Shown piece after piece: positions 11,230 through 22,621 of a stretch of DNA of 64,000 bases (its first letter is position 1; each line of letters opens with the position of its first letter). Made by a program: the position numbers and the translations under genes. The notes below the pieces were generated by a model. That model saw nothing but the letters and a program-made list of their open reading frames with translations, was not told the DNA's origin and searched no databases. Source of the DNA: Tetragonia tetragonoides (Eukaryota > Streptophyta > Magnoliopsida > Caryophyllales > Aizoaceae); the NCBI GenBank assembly GCA_038025085.1, contig CM076143.1:34246501-34310500 (forward strand). Reading direction: 5' to 3'.

Positions 11230-12807
11230 ATGGACAACATTGTCACCACTTCATCTAATTTCTCATCATACTACCACCTCATTTTCATCTCACTAGCCTT
11301 GGTTATCTCTAGCTTAATCATCCTCCTCTCGAAAAGGACAAAAAAGAATAAGTCCGCCTCGCTCCGCCTACCTCCAGGCCCGCCGGGCTGGCCCGTGGTG
11401 GGGAACTTATTCCAGGTGGCCTACTCCGGAAAACCGTTTTTCGAGTACGTGCGGGAATTAATCCCAATTTACGGCCCCATCTTGACACTCAAGATGGGGT
11501 CTCGTACTATGATTATTATTAGCGGGGCCGATCTGGTTCACGAGGCCCTCATTGAAAAATCTCAGGTCTTCGCCAGCCGGCCCCGCGAAAACCCCACACG
11601 GGGTGTATTCAGCTGCAATAAGTTTACTGTTAATGCAGCCGTTTACGGACCCGTGTGGCGGGTCTTAAGGAAAAACATGGTCCAAAATTGGTTGAGTTCT
11701 ACTAGGCTTAAAGAGTTTAAGGATGTGAGAGATGTTGCTATGAATAAGCTTGTTGAAAGGATTAATTCTGAGGCTAAAGATAATGATGGTGTTGTTTTTG
11801 TGCTTAAAAATGCAAGATTTGCTGTTTTTTGCATTCTTTTGTCAATGTGTTTTGGTGTTGAAATGAGTGAGGAAACTATTGAGAAAATGGATCATATGAT
11901 GAAGATGGTTCTCATTACGCTGGACCCGCGCATAGACGATTTTCTCCCGGTTCTTAGCCCCTTTTTTTCTAAGCATTGGAAACAAGCCATGCAAGTGAGG
12001 AGAAAACAGATTGAGATGCTTGTTCCTTTTATCGAAAAACGTCGGGCCATCCTTCGGGCCGGGGCCGGGTCTGACCCAAAAGCGGCTCCATTTTCGTATC
12101 TCGACACGATCTTTGATCTCCGGGTTGAGGGTCGGACGGGTAAGTCGGGCCCGACCGACCCGGAGATCGTGACGTTGTGTTCGGAGTTCGTCAATGGAGG
12201 GACTGATACTACTGCTACAGCGGTCGAGTGGGCCGTGGCCCGGCTCATCGAGAGCCCGACAATGCAGGCCCGGATTTACGACGAGATTCGGGTCGCTGTC
12301 GGGCCACGGCCCGTTCAAGAGAAGGACTTGGAAAATTTACCTTACTTGCATGCTTTTGTTAAGGAGCTCCTACGTAAGCACCCGCCCACGCACTTTTCAC
12401 TAACCCACGCCGTAACCGAACCCGCCACGCTGGCGGGTTATGACATCCCGACCGACTGCAACGTGGAGTTATTTCTCCCGGGTATATCTGAGGACCCGAA
12501 GCTATGGTCCGACCCGAAGAAGTTTGACCCGGATCGTTTCATGTCGGGTCGTGAAGAAGCCGATATAACCGGAGTGAAGGAGATCAAAATGATACCATTC
12601 GGGGCGGGTCGTCGGGTTTGCCCGGGTCTTACAATGGCAACGATCCATGTCCATTTGATGATTGCAAGAATGGTGCAAGAGTTTGAGTGGAGTTTATATC
12701 CTGAAGGGAGTAATAATAAAGTTGATTTTAGTGAAAAATCAGAGTTTACTGTGATTATGAAGAATACTTTGAGAGCTAAGATCAAACCTCGTTCAATATC
12801 TGCCTAG
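11230..12807 (+). CDS. CYP77A: Cytochrome P450, CYP77A subfamily
   Basis: A single-exon 525-aa P450. Visible landmarks in order: N-terminal membrane anchor (about residues 14-34), proline hinge PPGPPGWP (48-55), I-helix oxygen-binding motif NGGTDTTA (322-329), K-helix ExxR (Glu379-Arg382), FDPDRF in place of PERF (432-437) and heme loop FGAGRRVCPG (457-466) with Cys464 as the iron ligand. The stretches KELLRKHPPTHFSLTHAV and EEADITGVKEIKMIPFGAGR are close to what I know of CYP77A proteins, and the family is usually intronless and of this length. Known members act in the endoplasmic reticulum as mid-chain hydroxylases or epoxidases of C16/C18 fatty acids for cutin. Nothing is broken. Codons 148-233 are strikingly AT-rich compared with both flanks. 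The substrate here is inferred from the family. Confidence 0.95.
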   Translation: MDNIVTTSSNFSSYYHLIFISLALVISSLIILLSKRTKKNKSASLRLPPGPPGWPVVGNLFQVAYSGKPFFEYVRELIPIYGPILTLKMGSRTMIIISGADLVHEALIEKSQVFASRPRENPTRGVFSCNKFTVNAAVYGPVWRVLRKNMVQNWLSSTRLKEFKDVRDVAMNKLVERINSEAKDNDGVVFVLKNARFAVFCILLSMCFGVEMSEETIEKMDHMMKMVLITLDPRIDDFLPVLSPFFSKHWKQAMQVRRKQIEMLVPFIEKRRAILRAGAGSDPKAAPFSYLDTIFDLRVEGRTGKSGPTDPEIVTLCSEFVNGGTDTTATAVEWAVARLIESPTMQARIYDEIRVAVGPRPVQEKDLENLPYLHAFVKELLRKHPPTHFSLTHAVTEPATLAGYDIPTDCNVELFLPGISEDPKLWSDPKKFDPDRFMSGREEADITGVKEIKMIPFGAGRRVCPGLTMATIHVHLMIARMVQEFEWSLYPEGSNNKVDFSEKSEFTVIMKNTLRAKIKPRSISA

Positions 12808-15800
12808 AGAAAGAATATTATTGGGATGTTATAGTAATTTGCATGGGGACATGCAAGTTTCAATATTATCACCTTCTTTAAGTGTAGCTAGTACTAAATT
12901 AAATGGTACGTACACCAAAATGTTAGTTAAATTTCTTCTATGAATTTTGATTTTCTGAAATTCAAACTTATTGGTGTGGTGTAATTAATAATTAATTAAG
13001 GATTTATTTCTTGAGGATTATGAAGAGTAATAATAATAAGGATTGTTTTTCTTATACAATAATTGGTCCCTTGCGTCTTTAAATATGTGAAACGAGAACT
13101 ATTTCTTTGTGTGCTGCCATTGTCAAATTCTAGTTTATTAGTAGATTGAATGAAGCACAACACTTTAGTTTTTCTCTTTCCTATTGCAATTTATTCAATT
13201 TTCTTTTTATGTCTATGGATTGAGGGAAACAATGAAGTAAATCTGTAAATGGGTTTTGGACAAGAATGATAGAACTTTCTAGTGACTTTAGTAGATGAGA
13301 AGGGAGAAGAAGAATGAATGACAATTTATGGAACCTTTTTGCATTGTAATTATTGTATGTGGCCGGTGTTCAGAATGAACAGAAAGTCTTGTAGGACCGT
13401 TTCATAGTAATACAATTAAAAGTAATATATTTTATTCAAAACATAACATCGTTTGTTACCTTCTATTCCGAAAGCGAGACTTATATTTACTACTCAAAAT
13501 ATAACGCGAGGAGAAATCGTTTTATATGAGCTTTTTTATAGTTCACCTCACATGTACTGATAGTCTACCAGATTTGTAGAAGTCTTCTTCATGTTACGGC
13601 GGTTATGGTAAAACTTAAGTGGCTACTTGAACTTGACCATATATGTATTGTGGTTTGTTTAATATTTTTGTATATTATATCTTCTACTTTATTTATAAAA
13701 GCAACGAGTATTGTGTGAGATCAATTCATAGAAAAATAGGATCATTATTTAGTAATGTAACGGTCACTTTTTATTAATATAATGAGCAGTGACATCCTTA
13801 TTATACTGAAAGTGACCACTGTCTCACTAAAATTTATATAATAAGACCATTTTAAACAATTTTTTGTATTATAAAAGTGCATACATCAACCGTCTAAAAA
13901 CTCATATAAAGTGACTTCAACATGCAGTAAACTAACCCTATACGTGGCCGTTCATGGGTATGACACACAAGTACACAAGACACAACACGACATTGTCGTG
14001 GGTCCTATCACGGGGTCCTTCATTCTAGCTAGCACTCTCAACCCAACCTTGGCCAGTATACTTCCCTTTCAAAAGTACTAAAAAGAGCTTCTTATGATTT
14101 GGATAATCAACATCAGTTTTCATAATTAAGTAAAGTAATATAGTATGTGGCAACCTATAAAATACCTGGACCTGCTATATATATTAAGTTGTTCTACCTG
14201 ACAAAATCAATTAGGTAATAATTTAAATTTAAAGGTCCCATATTAGTTATTACATTAGGCATACATCAAGCAATATATAACACTTTGTAGGCGCATTTAT
14301 AATTTGATGTGATATTAATATGATGCTGACCCTCACAACATTTAGTGTGAAAGTGCATTTACACCCATACCATGATCTCCATCTCCTGGTACCGTTGGTA
14401 GATGGGTTCAGTAGTGTATTTATGGAAAATGTTTGGTTGACCCAGTAGGTGGGTAACTCATATTCTCTTTGTATCTATCTTTCTCATATCTTAAATGCTA
14501 TTTTTTGGAAATAGAGGAGAGAGACTTTGAAAATAGAGGAGAGAGATAGACACATATGAAAGATGGGTTGCCAATCCAATGAATAGATGTATTATTCTCC
14601 TGTATTTATACTTCTCAGTAGACAGACAACTAACGTGAGCTCTAGGGACTAGCATTGATTAATGGAGTGCCATGCATGTCAATTTGTCAACTCCTCTTTC
14701 TTGTTTTGTTTATCAGAGTACATTTGACTAATTTGAGTAGTTCATTGTCCAACGGTTTCATTTTAACCATCTTTGTTTTTTTGTCTATTCCCAGGAACAA
14801 TTTCACTAGATTCTTTTGGTGCGTGAGAAGTGGGACGGATTCAGAAATCAATTCAAATAGGTACGCTTTCTCATAATTTGTAGGACATTTCTTAAAAAAT
14901 TATATAAAAAATCATTTTATAAAGAAAAATTTTAAGAAAATTGTGCAAGTGCGGGTTCCATGGTAACACTTCTCCTTATATGTGCATTCGTCACTGTGCA
15001 TGAGAACATCTTCATTAGAATGATCAAAAACAGGTTTGGCCTGACACGGGCCGGACCTAACGTGTTTTTAAGCCCATGAATAGGACCGCAAGTGGGCTTG
15101 GGTCAGGTCTTCATAAATTTACACAAACTATTTGTCCATACCCTGCTATTTCCCGGGCCAGATGTGTGGGCGCCGTGGGCTAGCAATTCTAAACATTAAC
15201 ATTAACATTAACAAAAGTAAAAGCCAAAGTGATTTAACCAAATGACATTCAATAATCGTAGACCGTCGTTGATTAGTTTTTATTGAGCAGAGTAATCTAT
15301 TCCTTGAATCAATTGGTGTCCAAGTGTACCCTCATGTCATCCTTGGCCTAGGCTAGAACTCTAGAAGTTCACTGATTTTCATAATCTCGTTGTTTCTCCA
15401 ATTATGACCCTACTCCACAAAGAACCCATAGCCTAAACATAAAGACAATAAACACATTCCAATGCCCAATGGAGGTAAAATATCTTTGTTCGATCGCGAT
15501 AGTCCAGAACTCACAAGTGAATGAATGTTGTAGTGAAACAACTGGAGAAAGTGTAAATACAAAAAGCGAAAGGCGGGAGCCACAGACAACGCAGGGCTGG
15601 TCCCAGTAACTGTTCTGGAGCTTCATCTATGTCCATCTTTGTACATAATCCAACTGCACAAAGAACTTACTGGTAGAGTGAAATTTTTACACTAGCTTTA
15701 ATTTACTAATTAGCATCCAAACAGACACCCAGCACAAGAAAACTCAAAAAATAAGCACCAAATCACTACCAGAATTGCTTCACCAGGAAATTGAGAACCC

Positions 15801-16194
15801 CACTGTAATTCCTTTCACTCCTAATTACAAGTAACAAAAGCAAACATTTACTGTTCTGATGACAAATACAGAAGCGCTACACAACCCAACCTCCAAATGT
15901 TGTCGGATCAGGGCAGTACCTGGAAGTGTGATCTGAAAGTATGTTTTGCAGAGACAGCAGGGGCATTCCAAGTGTTTTACAAACCACCGTCAATCCTCCA
16001 GCAAGCTTGGACTAATCAAGTGACAAAAGATATATACAGAGAGAGCCGCAGCCCACAAGAGGAGAAAAACCAGCTTCCAACAACCCAAAACATCTGACAG
16101 ATCTTGGCTGGCAATGCCCCTTGGCCTTTCCCAAGCATGGTACCGTGCAAATTCTGAAAGATGCATCCGGTAAATAGGACCCACATTTGAGCAA
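12808..16194. other. Intergenic between CYP77A and the RING-H2 gene
   Basis: Starts with the CYP77A 3' untranslated region (AATAATAATAAGG-rich, no single clear polyA signal) and ends with the RING-H2 3' untranslated region. About 13730-13860 and 15030-15185 look like remnants of small DNA elements; the second is rich in GGGCC/GGTC words. No further coding potential recognised. Confidence 0.4.
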
Positions 16195-19100
16195 TTATGC
16201 AAATGACGGGCTCTCTACATGCTTATTCGTGGGTTCCTTTGAGATACCATTATCTTCAGGCGACGCTATGTTAACTCCTGCTTCTACATCTATGTGGGAT
16301 AAAAGCTGGTTCTCTTGAATCGGATCCATTCTACGAGTTTCCAGAGTCCTAGAATAGTATCTACAATGATGAGAATGTACACTGGAAGAATCCAGGCTAT
16401 TATGAGATCGAGCACTAGACATAAGCTGCATGGATCTTTTTTTATCACTTGCTTCACGTAAAGATATCCGACAAACTGGGCAAGTGCAATGCTGTAGCAG
16501 CCATATATCTATGCAGTTTATGTGGAAATAGTGGCCACAATATGGGAGAATCCGCAATACGTCTTTATTGTGGTATTCCGCCAAGCAAATTGAGCATCTG
16601 CAAACACACAATTCAATGGTTTAGTACAAGAACTGAGCAATCCTGACGGAAATCACAACAAGAAGATAACGATGATGGAAACTGCAATTATTTGCAATAG
16701 AGTTTCTACTTATTTTAGGGAGAAGAGAAGAACACAAGCATAAAAATAAAGGGAACAAAAGTTACATTCACCAATAGACTAGACATCAATAGACTCCAAA
16801 CAAGTTGACTATCCAAAACCACGAACTATAATGAAAGTACTATATATAGCAAATGTTTAGACAGTGTGCATTGCAATTCAACCAAAGATCCTTAGATATG
16901 GTGGTCTGGGTATGAAACAACAAAATTGTTCACAAAGTCAAACCCCAGGGAAAGCAAAAGTAACTCCCAGCAGGCAGACTAACCGACCCCCCCCCCCGGC
17001 GTTAAATGAGCTCTGCTTCCTAGGATATGTAACGCTGAATTTTCTATTGTTAACCACCGACCTTAATACTAGTCTTGGACCTTCAACTTCCATGCTTATC
17101 TATCCTTCTCATTTGGCAATCAGTTACTTAGTGGTTGAACATCATCTTTTAATTGAAAGAGGTTCTGTAAAGTTTCCTAGATGATCTAGCTCCTCTTCAA
17201 ACCTTGCAGCAGAAACTCTTGATTCCTCTTGTTCTTCCTTCTCTACCACTGAGCATCTTCTTTTTCAAGTTTTCGAAAATATTGTATATGCTTGAATTTA
17301 TGGAAACTTTCCTTTACTTCCTCTAATTCGGAAGTTAGCGAGTAACATAATAATTTTGGAAAGGAAATCCATATTTCCTCTTGTTACTCACATCATAAAA
17401 ACAGAAGTGTGTGAATCGATAATTCCACCCTAAGTAATTGCTGGAATGTAGACCAATATACCTTGACTAGATATAAAACCAAGTGCTTCTTAAACGGTAA
17501 AATAAATTGGAAGTGTGGGACTCATACCAATAGGAGGTAAAGGAAATCACAACCCACCATCAACAACGACAACAACTACCAAGGAAGGATCCTGCCCTTG
17601 GCGGGATCTAGGGAGGTCTAAATGTAAGCAGCCTTACCCCTAGCTACAAATAGGCCCACAAAGAAATTTGGAATTTCTGGAAACAGGGAATGCGTGAATA
17701 AATGTGGCTGGGGCGTTAGACAGGTAATTCAATAAAGCTGCAAGGGTAGGTTGCAAAAGCACTGTTCTGTCATGTTCAGAGCTAGTGCAGTTCTCAAATC
17801 AGAATCTGGAACATGACTTGGAAACTTCCTGGCAGCAGGGTGTGGTTTGGAGGTTGGTGGTTGGCACCAGTGGTGATGAGTGATGTGTTTGCTTGAGGTG
17901 TGCATTCATCTACGACAGCAACTACTCTGTGGTCCTTGATGAAGGTGATTACAAATCATAAATCAGCCTCTAACAACTGCCTTGAATAGGTTCAGAACCC
18001 CCTCGAATACTTCCAACGAAAGGGAAAACCTTCCTGAACTTGATTCAAGTCCATTCCCCTTTCGTCTGAGGAAGGTCATAGATACAATTGTTTCCTAACA
18101 CTACCAAATGGATACCATAAACTTTTTCCTTCATATTTCCGTTTCTTGTAATCCGCATCACACACAAAATGAATTCCGTACTCTTCTAAAAACTTTTAAT
18201 TGTTGTCTCATATGGATCAGTCCGCATTTTGACCTCGCACTACCTTTGGCATTATCTAGTTTCCTGAAGTTCTGTTTGGTCCCACTTCTTACTCTTCTAG
18301 TAGGTTTCCTATTGCGCCCTTTTATCTATGGTCACTTCATACTTTGCGCTGCTACATCATAAAGGCTACTTCCCTAACTGTTTGCTTAGATAGCATGGGT
18401 ATCCAAGCTTTGATTGAATAATCCCATGTACCTTGATGTTCACGACCAGGAATACCTCCAGTGGCCCTGAGGGGACTCGAACCTGGGACCTCTGGAGACT
18501 ACTTCCCTAACTGTAATGGCATACATATACTAGTAGATGTACGCAGCTCATCTAAGTGCTTCTTACATAAGAGTCTGTCAGTCTGAATACACCAAGGATG
18601 CAACTCACATGACCGTTTTCAAATTCCCAGTGAATAAAGATCATCACACGATTTAAACTTTCCCTATGATAAGTTTAACACAAACATGTACTCCCTCTGT
18701 CCCAAAAACGATGTAATTCCTAGATATTACAAATAAGAGAAGATGCATTTATTGCTTTGTCTACCACTTTTTAATACTCGCATATCTGATACGATTATTT
18801 ATGCATAATTCCAAGACACCTTAAACCATGTTTTGGGGAACGTAAAATGATTTTTTGCCATCTTTTTGGAAAGATGAAGTACAAGCAAAGTTCAGATATA
18901 AACGACAAAGTATGACCTCATTTACAAAATCAGAGTTCTCTTTATCCCTCTTCGCATTGAAGATCAGTTCATGGCCTCCAATAAAGTTTGTGCCGTCTTT
19001 GGGTTAAAGATAGCATAAGTTCAGTTATAAAAATACCTAAAGAGACTCATCAACATTCATCAACATTACCCCAGTGCCTAAAGAGACTAAAAAGGAAAAA

Positions 19101-21233
19101 TCCCAAAGAGATTGCAAAGAGGCCTCAACAAAAAGAACTAAGAAGTATAATTACAAAGTAGAATCAACACCTAGTCAAGGAACTACCACCAAAACTTAGA
19201 ATATAGACTTCTTGACATATAATGATACCTGCTACCATAATTGACATGAGGAACTCTGTCTTGCTGATTATTACACTAGTGCATAAACCGCATTTTAAGC
19301 TGTAGTTGAATATAGTTTGTCATCTAGATGTCAACAGTGAACTATCTAATAGACCATAAAAGCACATATTCCAAGCAACCCTGTCAAGATACTTGATTGT
19401 TGGGTACACACACTGACAGCAATTATTTGCACTTCTAAGGTTAAAGATTTTATTTCTCTGTAAATACAATTTTTCTTAGAGAAAAAAGAATTCTTGCCTT
19501 TAAATTAAAATGGTAAACAAGGGTAAAGTTGGAAAACATGTCTTATTTTGGCATGGTAGTTGGAAAAAGAAGGAAGATCCTAGAGTGCCATTTGTATTTT
19601 GGATCAGAGGGAGTGTAATGTAGGGTCAGTGCCATACTTTTTTGGTTCGTCTTCTGGAGTCACACCTCAATGTTGCGTGCTTTTACAGAACACCCGAACT
19701 GATTGGTTGAAGTTTGAATGATAGCAAAAACTAGAGGATTCATAGAACAAAATGAAGCCTAGTTTGAGGTGGATAGTAAAAGTCCAACATTCAAATATAT
19801 CAAACCAGAGCTTCATTTATGAAATATAATTTCTCGTATTCGATACTACAAGCTGCAGGAAACACAATTTGATGCCTGAGTAACAGAAATACTGGAGAAC
19901 TTTCGGCAACCACCAATTCCTGGTTTGACATAGATTTGACTGATTTACATGTGTGTCATTTGCCCTAGAGAAACAATAAGGAAGCTAGCAGTTGAGGATA
20001 GCATCAACCAAATGTCAAACTCCCAATGACATAGATTCTTCAACAAGAGTGAAAGAAGAGGGAAAAGAGGAAAACGAAAGGAAAAAAAAAGTCAAAAAAG
20101 AAAAGCCTGAAAAATCAAAAGTAAAATCCACTAATGACAAGTCTGAAGAGAATCCTTGAAGTAGATTTGAATCATTAGATAGCCTTACTAATTACAATGT
20201 TGAGGAGTTTTCAGGAATTCCATCTTTTAGAATCACAATTCCAATGCTATGAGTTTGCAGGGCAAATTTAACTAGAGATACACCAAGCAGTAAATCCGGC
20301 TCAATGTAAAATCTTCAATAGAGATAAAAAGCAGTACATTGAGCATCATTTCAATCAAATTCCAATTCTATTCATATTCATACTATGCCCTTCAACCATC
20401 AAGTGGAAAACCGAAAACCAAGACCACATCAATCAATCAAGACATTATATAGTGAACACTAAAAACTCTCAGAATCAAAACAATGCAGTATAGTGAACTC
20501 AACAAGACACCCAATTAAGAGAACTTACTGCCCATTTTCCGCAGACGAAAAGTACTCATCCCCAAACTTCTTCGCCGGAAAGTTGTCAACTATTGGTGGT
20601 TCAACACCATGCAATCCCCTCTCCAACTGGAACATTAGAAAAGTTTTCAGTGTCTATTTTTTCATCACCAAAAACTAGTCAAATATCAGAATTACAACCC
20701 AAAAACATACAATAAAATCAAAATTTCCAAAGAACCCTCAACCTTGCTTGCCAACTAATAATTCCTAAATAGAAAGAAATTTATTCTATTTTCCTCTTAG
20801 ACATGAAAATGAGAGTTAGTATATACACCAAAAAGAGCAACTGCCTAACCTTATCTTAAATTACCCAATTCAGATAGACAAAAGAATGAAAATATGAAAT
20901 TGAAATTCAGTACTGTAAGAAATTAGACAAGCTATACGTATAAAAATACAAAATTTCAACACTTCAATCACATCAATACAACAAATAACTATAAATAACG
21001 AAAAACAGCCATAAAAAATTCAATTAGGAAACAAAAAGAACACAAAGCTAGAGAGAGAGAAAGAGATTAGGGCTTACGTTACTGAGATTAGATCTATGGC
21101 GACGAAAGTTACGTCTGGAAGCTCGTAATTGGATTCGAGCACAAATAAGTCTAGTACAAATGAAGACTATGAATAAAGTGCTCACAACAAACCCAATAAC
21201 TGTCATAACCAAATTCATCCTTGTAGATGTCAT
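16195..21233 (-). CDS. RING-H2 (ATL-like) membrane-anchored E3 ubiquitin ligase, 3 exons
   Basis: Exons on the minus strand: 21078-21233, 20529-20626 and 16195-16597; total 218 aa. Introns are GT-AG (451 bp and 3931 bp) and phases agree: exon 2 ends in CA and exon 3 begins with A, giving Gln85 directly before the RING. Residues 7-31 form one transmembrane helix followed by a basic stretch. A GL-containing segment (LERGLH, versus GLD in ATL proteins) precedes the RING. Zinc ligands are C86, C89, C105, H107, H110, C113, C124 and C127 with Trp117, the C-x2-C-x15-C-x-H-x2-H-x2-C-x10-C-x2-C pattern of ATL ligases. The tail after residue 132 is Ser/His-rich. The first in-frame ATG was taken as the start. 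The family transfers ubiquitin from E2 enzymes; the substrate is unknown. The large intron 2 holds SINE-like inserts. Confidence 0.88.
17552..17645 (-). mobile_element. SINE or RTE-LINE 3' tail fragment
   Basis: The segment CTTGGCGGGATCTAGGGAGG followed by AAATGTAAGCAGCCTTACCCCTA, with an ACAACGACAACAAC edge, matches the 3' end of the RTE LINE at 51407-51490. On the minus strand it ends in GTT repeats. It could be a SINE that shares the LINE tail or a very short LINE copy; I see no tRNA-like head. Confidence 0.65.
18380..18520 (-). mobile_element. tRNA-derived SINE, truncated
   Basis: Clearly related to 35925-36077 (shared CAGTGGCCCTGAGGGGACTC and ACCTGGGACCTCT). The minus strand contains a pol III B-box, AGGTTCGAGTCC. 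The A-box end seen in the other copy is missing. It lies in intron 2 of the RING-H2 gene. Confidence 0.65.
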
Positions 21234-22004
21234 CTTTTTCTCTCTCCTCAAAACCAAACAATCAATCAAACTCAACAAAATAATATTTCGAATGTTAATC
21301 GAATTATCATAATCGTCTCACAGTATTGATTGACAGCACAATTGGTACCAAATTACTTGGTACTAACAACTAATTATTACTATCAACCAAACATGAGATG
21401 AAATGATTTGAACTGGAAAAACCCTAGAGCAGTACAAATTAATCAGAGCACTTTTGATATTTGGGAGGATTTTTTATTTTTTCTTTTTGGGATAGGAAAG
21501 AAATATGAATATCCAGGAAGATTTTTGAAAGAAGTGGGAATTGTGACAAATGGAGATGATGTTTAACGTGTCTTCAATTAGAGAGAGTGGATAGTCTTTG
21601 TGTTGTTGTTCAAGCAAAAGAGTTGACTGTTGGGGAGTGTGTTGGGTTTGGGGTATGTGGAAATTGAGTGGAATGTTATGAGATTATAATTGGGATTTGG
21701 GGATTTAGGAAAAAATGTTGGGATTAATAATAAATGGATTGCTTATTAACAAGTGGTTGGTGCCAATCACTACTACTACCGAATTAGACCTGGTAAACGG
21801 GTCAGTGTCAGGTCAGATTCGAGTCAGTCACTTCAAATCCTGGTACTTAGTAAATTGGGTCTTTAGCATGTGGATTCTGGTCATTTGCAAATCGAATCTC
21901 TTCGCATCAGTTTTTGGGTTGGAGATTTAGGAGAAATTGTAGGGATTAATGATAATAGATTGTTTACTAATAAGTGGGTGGTGTAATCAATGAGGTGCGG
22001 TTGG

Positions 22005-22080
22005 GTGATAGGGACTCATCCATTCTTAATCAAGGTCGAGGGTTTGAATCTCGTCTTGGACATGGAGCAATTTTAAATTT
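22005..22080 (+). repeat. Possible tRNA-like SINE head
   Basis: GGTCGAGGGTTTGAATCTCG resembles a pol III B-box region about 45 bp after a weak A-box-like segment (GTGCGGTTGGGTGATAGGG). No tail or target duplication was found. Confidence 0.3.
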
Positions 22081-22117
22081 CTTGGCCAGTTGTTTCACCC
22101 TTTAAGGTGCCTACAAG

Positions 22118-22280
22118 CAGTGGCGAAACCAGAAATCAAGTCAAGTGGGTTCACCCTTTGTAATACATAGGAAAATTCTTAAATATTGTATTCAAATTTT
22201 TTTTATAAAGGATTTTAAAAATAAAATAAAGTCGAGCGGGTTCGGCTGAATCCACCCTCTAAAGAGTGGATCCGCCACTG
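22118..22280. mobile_element. hAT-type MITE (163 bp)
   Basis: Terminal inverted repeats CAGTGGCG...CGCCACTG, flanked by a perfect 8-bp duplication CCTACAAG (22110-22117 and 22281-22288). Size, end sequence and 8-bp duplication fit a non-autonomous hAT element. No coding capacity. Confidence 0.88.
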
Positions 22281-22449
22281 CCTACAAGCCAGCGTGGGGA
22301 AAGCACGAATTATTGGGAGCATTTTACTCCTTTATAAGTTGAATTTGTGAATTTAGGATGAAGTTGTGGTTGAAACCAAAAAGAATAAAACTAGATTGCT
22401 TAGTTTTGGTTGGATGTAGGCTGTATGAGAGTGCTAATAAAGAAAAGAG

Positions 22450-22621
22450 TAAGGCCCGGTTCTTTTCGTCGATTCCATGCTGTATTTCGTTCCGTTCCGT
22501 TCCGCATTCTGTACTTCATTTTGTCTCACATTTTTTTGAATTATCCGCGCCGCGCTGCGCTGTTCCGTTCCGTTCCGTTCCTCACCGTTCCGCACCATTC
22601 CGTTGAAGAGAACAGGCCTTA
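22450..22621. mobile_element. Small DNA element with GTTCCG subterminal repeats
   Basis: Ends TAAGGCC-CGGTTCTTTTCGTCG and GTTGAAGAGAACAGGCCTTA are inverted repeats. The interior is runs of GTTCCGTTCC-type words. Same family as 24772-25042. No target-site duplication recognised. Confidence 0.65.

Noticed and set aside
11842..12318. 158-codon reverse-strand frame
   Set aside because: It is antisense to the GC-rich part of CYP77A and has no domain; a shadow of the real gene.
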